Positions 15,200-19,545 of a stretch of 19,545 nt of DNA are shown here, piece after piece. Source of the DNA: an uncultured Porphyromonas sp. (lineage in GTDB: Bacteria; Bacteroidota; Bacteroidia; Bacteroidales; Porphyromonadaceae); the NCBI GenBank assembly GCA_900546675.1, contig URDQ01000039.1, positions 1 to 19,545 on the forward strand. Reading direction: 5' to 3'. Under the pieces are notes generated by a model that ran no database searches, was not told the origin of the DNA, and saw only the letters and a program-made list of their open reading frames with translations. The translations under genes were made by a program, and so were the position numbers. Position 1 is the stretch's first letter. Each line of letters opens with the position of its first letter.

Positions 15200-16879
15200 C
15201 TATACAAAGAGTAAGATGAGTAGCTGTGCGGTGATGATACGGACGAACATACCGAGCGGGTAAACCGTGGCGTATGCGACCGTGTGCTTGCTCCCTTTGA
15301 GTCTGTCACCGACCACCTCCAGAGCCATCGGGTTCGCCATGCTACCACACACCACCCCACACATGGTGGCGTAGTCCCCCCGCTTGCGACGTAGCATATA
15401 CCAGCCGACCAGTAGGATAGGTAGCACCGTCAGCAAAGCGCCATAGCCGAGCCATACCAACCCTTGAGTACTAAAGAGTATGTCAAAGAAGCCAGCGCCC
15501 GACGAGAGTCCCAGACAGCCCAGGTAGAGGATTAGTCCCAACTGCCGCACCAGTAGACTCGCGCTATTGGTGACATAAGTGGTTACATGCATACGAGGGC
15601 CGAAGGCTCCCATCAGGATACCGATGATGATACCGCCACCAGCCAGCCCCAGTCGTATAGGCATACTCACACCAGGTATATAGAAAGGTATCATACCAAC
15701 GAAAACGCTGATGAAAAGGCCGATGAAAAGCCCCAACAGGTTGGGAGCGTCCAAGTCCTTAATCTCGTTGCCGATCTTTGCAGCGACCGCATCGGTGGCC
15801 TCCTTGGTACCCACCACAGTCATACGGTCTCCCAGCTGTAGATGAAGGTCGGGCGAAGTGAGTAGCTCGATGCCCGCACGATCGATGCGCGTCACATTGA
15901 CTCCGTAGTCATTGCGTAGGTGCAGGGCGCTGAGGCGCACACCGTTGTACTCCTTGCGTGTGAGGACGAGTCGCCTAGATACGAGACTCTGGTCCACATT
16001 ATCCCAGTCAATGTCAGAGCGGTTCCAGTCCTTTGCCACCTTTTTGCCAAAGAATAGCTCCAGCCGAGGCACCTCCCGCTCGTCCGAAACGATCAGCAGG
16101 CGATCACCCTCTAGTAGTTGTGTCGTCGAGTCGGGAGACAGCGCCTTGCCGTCACGCCATATACGACTGATTACAAAGGGTGTCTCAGCGACCCGTGAAA
16201 CCTCCGAGATGGTCTTGCCGACCACCCCCATATTCTTCACTTCGTACTCGCTAAAGAAGGCTACGCGCTCCTCCTCGTCAGACTGCCCCTTGGCACGTTT
16301 CTTTGCTAAGGGAGCTAGCACGTAGAGCGCTAGTATGACTCCCACCACACCAAAGGGGTAGGTGATCGCACATGCCAGTGCCATCTCAGCCAGCATGCTC
16401 TGCCCCTCGGCACCGACGCTCGGCAAGCTACTCTGCGCTGCAGCTAGCGCTGGCGTATTGGTCGTAGCACCCGATAGGATGCCGACCCACTGACTGATGG
16501 GTAGCTCAGAGACGAAGAAGAGACCCACGACGAATGCTAGGTCGACCGCCACAATGAGGAGCGAATCAAGGTTGTCCCGTATGCCACCTTTCTTGAGTGA
16601 GGGGAAGAATGCGGGCCCCACCTGAAGACCGAGGGCGTAGATAAAGAGAATCAGCCCGAAGTTCATCGCAAAGTCTAGCGTCCCCGCCTCTAGCGTGATA
16701 CCCCAGTAGGAGAGTAGGATGCCGACGAAAAAGACGAAGGTCACCCCCAGTGAGATACGGGCTATACGGATACGCGCCAAGAGCAACCCCACCAGAGAGA
16801 CCAGTGAGATCACAATAATCGATTGAGGCACCGATGGTATGACGAAGAGTTCGTTGAGAAAAGCTCGCAGACTATCCAT
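15200..16879 (-). CDS. Putative transporter of the AspT/YidE/YbjL family, 559 aa
   Basis: Inner-membrane transporter with two homologous membrane halves around two cytosolic TrkA_C (RCK_C) domains. I take the ATG at 16877-16879 (MDSLRAFLNELF); the frame can extend to a GTG at 16912, but the ATG gives the usual amphipathic start. First half: helices up to about residue 215, with GATTNTPALAAAQ (about 137-149). Middle: two RCK_C units, one with SRIWRDGKAL...LLEGDRLLIVS, one with VTRIDRAGIELL...LQLGDRMTVVG. Second half: helices ending with CGVVCGSMANPMALE (about 507-521), the repeat of the NTPAL motif. AspT exchanges aspartate and alanine, but most members have unknown substrates, so none is assigned. 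3 bp upstream of lptB. Confidence 0.88.
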   Translation of the reverse strand: MDSLRAFLNELFVIPSVPQSIIVISLVSLVGLLLARIRIARISLGVTFVFFVGILLSYWGITLEAGTLDFAMNFGLILFIYALGLQVGPAFFPSLKKGGIRDNLDSLLIVAVDLAFVVGLFFVSELPISQWVGILSGATTNTPALAAAQSSLPSVGAEGQSMLAEMALACAITYPFGVVGVILALYVLAPLAKKRAKGQSDEEERVAFFSEYEVKNMGVVGKTISEVSRVAETPFVISRIWRDGKALSPDSTTQLLEGDRLLIVSDEREVPRLELFFGKKVAKDWNRSDIDWDNVDQSLVSRRLVLTRKEYNGVRLSALHLRNDYGVNVTRIDRAGIELLTSPDLHLQLGDRMTVVGTKEATDAVAAKIGNEIKDLDAPNLLGLFIGLFISVFVGMIPFYIPGVSMPIRLGLAGGGIIIGILMGAFGPRMHVTTYVTNSASLLVRQLGLILYLGCLGLSSGAGFFDILFSTQGLVWLGYGALLTVLPILLVGWYMLRRKRGDYATMCGVVCGSMANPMALEVVGDRLKGSKHTVAYATVYPLGMFVRIITAQLLILLFV

Positions 16880-16970
16880 ACATATAGTTAGAAATAGAAG
16901 GTCAGCCCCCACTTAGGAGCCACGCAGACGGGAGGGCATATCGTCTTGATGAGACGCTCCAATAGTTACG

Positions 16971-16978
16971 CAAAGATA
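16971..16978 (-). promoter_or_regulatory. -7 promoter box for transporter-lptB
   Basis: The minus strand reads TATCTTTG (TAnnTTTG), 92 nt upstream of the transporter ATG. The -33 region shows no clear TTG. Confidence 0.55.
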
Positions 16979-17052
16979 CACAGAATCAGATTAACGGAGC
17001 ATATCCATTGCGCCCCGATCTCGCAATGGCTGTTTTTGACTTTTGCAGCGCT

Positions 17053-17214
17053 TCTCACGTGGATATTGTCGATTCTCCACGTAGCAAAAGAAAATTCTCC
17101 ACGTAGGAGAGAAATAAAACTTCGGAGGAATCAAATGATATGTCCGAGGAAATGTTTCTCGTCTACGTGGAGAATCTTTTTCCTCCACGTGGATATTTGC
17201 AGTTCTCCACGTGA
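17053..17214 (-). repeat. Dispersed CTCCACGTGGAG-type repeat, copy B (inverted relative to copy A)
   Basis: The core 17072-17175 is bounded by ATTCTCCACGTAG (17072-17084) and CTACGTGGAGAAT (17163-17175). Read on the minus strand it follows copy A (52-154) block by block: ATTCTCCACGTAG, then ATTTGATTCCTCCGAAGTTT and TATTTC, then CTACGTGGAGAAT, TTT-rich spacer and CTACGTGGAGA. Copy A has the CCTCCGAAG block twice, copy B once, with a diverged first block (TTTCCTCGGA). Extra CACGTGG motifs flank the core at 17056, 17183 and 17207. The region 16980-17244 has no gene. It lies just downstream of the T9SS protein gene. Confidence 0.7.
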
Positions 17215-17244
17215 AGATCGGAAAGCGCTAACGATGGATCAGCA

Positions 17245-19359
17245 TCAACGTATGATGAGTCGCACAGCATCCATACCCTTAGCGTGCAGGATGTATGCGC
17301 CCTGTGGCAAGGTCAGTGTCTCTCGATCACCCGCCTTCATAGTCTGAGTCCATATCGTCTTGCCATCTACCGCAAAGATTGTTGCGACAACGCTCTGCGT
17401 AGCCTGTAGCGTGAGCTCTCGCCCACTGACACTCGTCTGTAGTGGAGTCTCTACCGTCATAGAGCGATCTATCGAGTTGCCTCCTTGTGCTGGTACAACG
17501 ATCGGCTTGCTACGATAGCTCTTGACATCTGACGCTAGTAGCGGATAGGCGTTCGTCTGCATGGTGCAGAGAACCTTCGTCGGCTCTTCAAACTTAAATG
17601 TGAACTTGCCCTCGACGACATCATAATGTATACCCTCCATAATAAACTGCGACTCGTCATCGGCATGTAGCCAAATGTAAGTAGTGGGTTGAGGAGTCGT
17701 CTCCACACCAATTAAGTTGTCAAACATGGAGAGATCTATCGTACACCCATCGATCATCTCGGGCGTAATCTCAAACGCCTCTTGTGGCGCATACAGATAT
17801 TTACTCATCGCACCCTGGGTCGGTAGCATATACATCGGGATCGCATTATAGGAACAGTCTAGCTCCTCAAGGGTCTCTCTCGATGAGGGCATCGTGAGGC
17901 TTCTCAGCTTATTGTGCGACACATTAACCTGCTTCAGATGAGTCTGTGCGCTCAGATCTAGAGCGCTTAGCGCATTGAGTGCTAGCGTCAGCTCCTCGAG
18001 CTCTGTATAGGGAGAGAGATCGATCTCGGTGATTGTACCGCTTCGCAGGGAGAGCTTCTTGAGGTGCTTAGCTTGCGGTAGTCGCACCTGACTCATATAG
18101 CAACCATTGGCCGAGATCTCTTCACACTGTACAAAGGCTGAGAGGTCAAGCTCTGGCAGACGGTTATTGTCCAGGATCAGTCGCTTGACTGGGCAAGGCT
18201 CCGTCGTGGGGGCAAATTGGATCAAGCCACAAAGCTCTGGGAGTCGCATCAAGTCTAGCTCTGCACACTGTATCTGGACGGTATGCTGGCGATCAACTTT
18301 GGCATCGAGGAAGTTGTGCTTTAGCGTCACAGGCTCAACCCCTAGGAGTACCTCCTCAAAAGATCCGTCTCCCCAATCGACTACGCAGGGACTCTCCTCA
18401 CGAGTAGCACTGAGCTGCAGGTCAAAGGTCAAGCCCTCTGTCGTAAACATGTCCGTTACAAACGCTGCATGCACCTGCTCCAGCTTCTTCTCGGCACCCT
18501 TTAGCTCTATCGGCATGATGCCATAGCAGTCGTTGATGTTGTTGAGTCGTGGCAAGGCACTATTGGCGACAACACAATAGATGGCTCGCTCAGGCTCTTG
18601 ATGAAAGGTGAAGACACCGTCACGCTCTGTGTAGGTCGCAGGGGCAATCCGCAGGGCTGGGTTGGCATTGTTTCCCTTATTGTCGAAGTAGTACCACTCG
18701 AAGGTCGACTGAGTCCCCTCAAAGTCTAGCATCTCGGTCAGATCTACCGTCAGACCATTTATCTTATCTGCAGAGAGATAGATGGGGCGCATCGGTCCAT
18801 AAGTATAGATCATACCAGAACGCTTCTCGGGGAAGTCTGCGAGCGAGAGCCTATTCCTCGAGAAGTCGACACTAGTCACCGATGCGGGGAGCTGGAGCGA
18901 GGCGATCTCGTTGTTATTGCAGATGACTGTGGTGAGCTTGTCACAGCCCGAGAGGTCGAGCCGCTGGATCTTATTGTTGGCACAGGATAGCTTCTCTAGG
19001 CTGTGGCAGTCGGTCACGGTAAGCTCCGTGACACTCTTATTACTTATAGCCCAAAACTCTATGAAGTCAGCCCCCCATACCTGTACCTGATGCTCACTAC
19101 GAGTAGCCATATCGGCAAAACTATAGTAGACCACCTCCGAGTAGCCACTCCCGTAGCGCTCCTGCACATCTGTGCCGTCACCGTAGTCTATATAATAGGT
19201 AGAGCCTTTGGGCGCCTTGATCTTCATAGCAAACTGCTCTGTCGTGCTGCTATTCGTCTGCATCGTCGTCCGCAGGGTAATCTCTTGCGCCGTCACGGGA
19301 AGAGAGAGGAGCATGATGGCCAGCACGGTGGCGCAGTGGAGTAAGTGGGTTCTTTTCAT
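17245..19359 (-). CDS. T9SS-exported leucine-rich-repeat protein with two tandem modules, 704 aa
   Basis: Secreted or surface-attached protein of unknown ligand. The ATG at 19357-19359 begins a Sec signal peptide (cleavage likely after VTAQ, about residue 25); a TTG two codons earlier is less likely. Two similar modules: module 1 (about 28-285) has IDYGDGT, LRR-like units (LEKLSCANNKIQRLDLSG, LTTVICNNNEIASLQLP) and a TFEWYYFD...GVFTFHQEPERAIYCVVANSALP strand block; module 2 (about 300-615) has VDWGDGS, longer LRRs (VKRLILDNNRLPELDLS, LKQVNVSHNKLRSLTMP) and TYIWLHAD...GKFTFKFEEPTKVLCTMQTNAYP. The last about 65 residues form a type A sorting domain (VSGRELTLQAT...IFAVDGKTIWTQ...LPQGAYILHAKG...VRLIIR), the signal for type IX secretion and attachment to anionic LPS in this phylum. 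Confidence 0.88.
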   Translation of the reverse strand: MKRTHLLHCATVLAIMLLSLPVTAQEITLRTTMQTNSSTTEQFAMKIKAPKGSTYYIDYGDGTDVQERYGSGYSEVVYYSFADMATRSEHQVQVWGADFIEFWAISNKSVTELTVTDCHSLEKLSCANNKIQRLDLSGCDKLTTVICNNNEIASLQLPASVTSVDFSRNRLSLADFPEKRSGMIYTYGPMRPIYLSADKINGLTVDLTEMLDFEGTQSTFEWYYFDNKGNNANPALRIAPATYTERDGVFTFHQEPERAIYCVVANSALPRLNNINDCYGIMPIELKGAEKKLEQVHAAFVTDMFTTEGLTFDLQLSATREESPCVVDWGDGSFEEVLLGVEPVTLKHNFLDAKVDRQHTVQIQCAELDLMRLPELCGLIQFAPTTEPCPVKRLILDNNRLPELDLSAFVQCEEISANGCYMSQVRLPQAKHLKKLSLRSGTITEIDLSPYTELEELTLALNALSALDLSAQTHLKQVNVSHNKLRSLTMPSSRETLEELDCSYNAIPMYMLPTQGAMSKYLYAPQEAFEITPEMIDGCTIDLSMFDNLIGVETTPQPTTYIWLHADDESQFIMEGIHYDVVEGKFTFKFEEPTKVLCTMQTNAYPLLASDVKSYRSKPIVVPAQGGNSIDRSMTVETPLQTSVSGRELTLQATQSVVATIFAVDGKTIWTQTMKAGDRETLTLPQGAYILHAKGMDAVRLIIR

Positions 19360-19385
19360 ATTCAAGGATTTGTGTTATCTATGCG

Positions 19386-19414
19386 CAAGCGAATTGTGTC
19401 AAAGCATTCGCTTG
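19386..19414 (-). other. Leader hairpin of the T9SS LRR gene
   Basis: Perfect 9-bp arms CAAGCGAAT (19386-19394) and ATTCGCTTG (19406-19414) with an 11-nt loop. It starts right at the predicted transcription start and ends 26 nt before the ATG, so it may protect the mRNA 5' end or control translation. Confidence 0.6.
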
Positions 19415-19418
19415 TGTG

Positions 19419-19426
19419 CAAAGATA
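19419..19426 (-). promoter_or_regulatory. -7 promoter box for the T9SS LRR gene
   Basis: The minus strand reads TATCTTTG (TAnnTTTG), 60 nt upstream of the ATG. The rest of the window (19427-19545) shows only a small palindrome TCCTCGTGAGGA at 19467-19478 and no gene. Confidence 0.6.
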
Positions 19427-19545
19427 CTCCATTTTTTCAGTTGCTCCTTTTGTGTCCCTATTCGTATCCTCGTGAGGAGACAACGGGTGACGTATATTCA
19501 ATTAGTAAATGCAACTCATACCTACAAAAAATGGATCGCACCCTA

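Overview
The window looks like a chromosomal segment of a Bacteroidota, most likely Porphyromonas (asaccharolytica/uenonis-like; this genus-level call is inference). The evidence is a FimB/Mfa2-type fimbrial lipoprotein locus, a secreted protein ending in a type IX secretion (T9SS) sorting domain, five matches to the Bacteroidota -7 box TAnnTTTG plus one at a tRNA gene, absence of Shine-Dalgarno sequences, and an AspT/YidE-type transporter beside lptB. No gene is cut by either window edge.

Layout. (1) 1-579 has no gene. It holds a repeat built on CTCCACGTGGAG palindromes, a degenerate 10-bp tandem repeat, one REP pair and a long GC-rich hairpin. (2) 580-8378, all on the minus strand and transcribed right to left, is a fimbrial locus: a 453-aa pilin-like lipoprotein, a 371-aa major-pilin-like lipoprotein, a 300-aa FimB/Mfa2-type anchor and a 1241-aa tip-adhesin-like lipoprotein. 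(3) 8495-9758 is a REP-associated tyrosine transposase (RAYT) flanked by a REP pair on one side and a tandem array of REP pairs on the other. (4) 9899-9971 is tRNA-Gly(CCC), plus strand, followed by terminators. (5) 10172-14224, minus, is mutA-mutB, adenosylcobalamin-dependent methylmalonyl-CoA mutase, the central enzyme of succinate-to-propionate fermentation. (6) 14393-16879, minus, is an AspT/YidE-type transporter followed 3 bp later by lptB. (7) 16980-17244 is a second, inverted copy of the CTCCACGTGGAG-type repeat seen at the window start. (8) 17245-19359, minus, is a T9SS-exported leucine-rich-repeat protein made of two similar modules.

The most interesting system is the RAYT and its repeats. 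I count 12 complete and 3 truncated hairpins that begin with GTAG (one with ATAG) and have the stem GGACGC...GCGTCC. They are mostly arranged as inverted pairs (BIME-like) with a shared outer inverted repeat GTAACCC(TTT/GCT)GTAG. This is the format known for REP sequences mobilised by RAYTs in Proteobacteria. The pairs sit in the gaps of the fimbrial locus and around the RAYT gene. I see none in the housekeeping part from about 9.76 kb to the window end. Three of the fimbrial intergenic gaps, and the sequence just past the last gene, therefore carry structured elements that would be transcribed with the operon.
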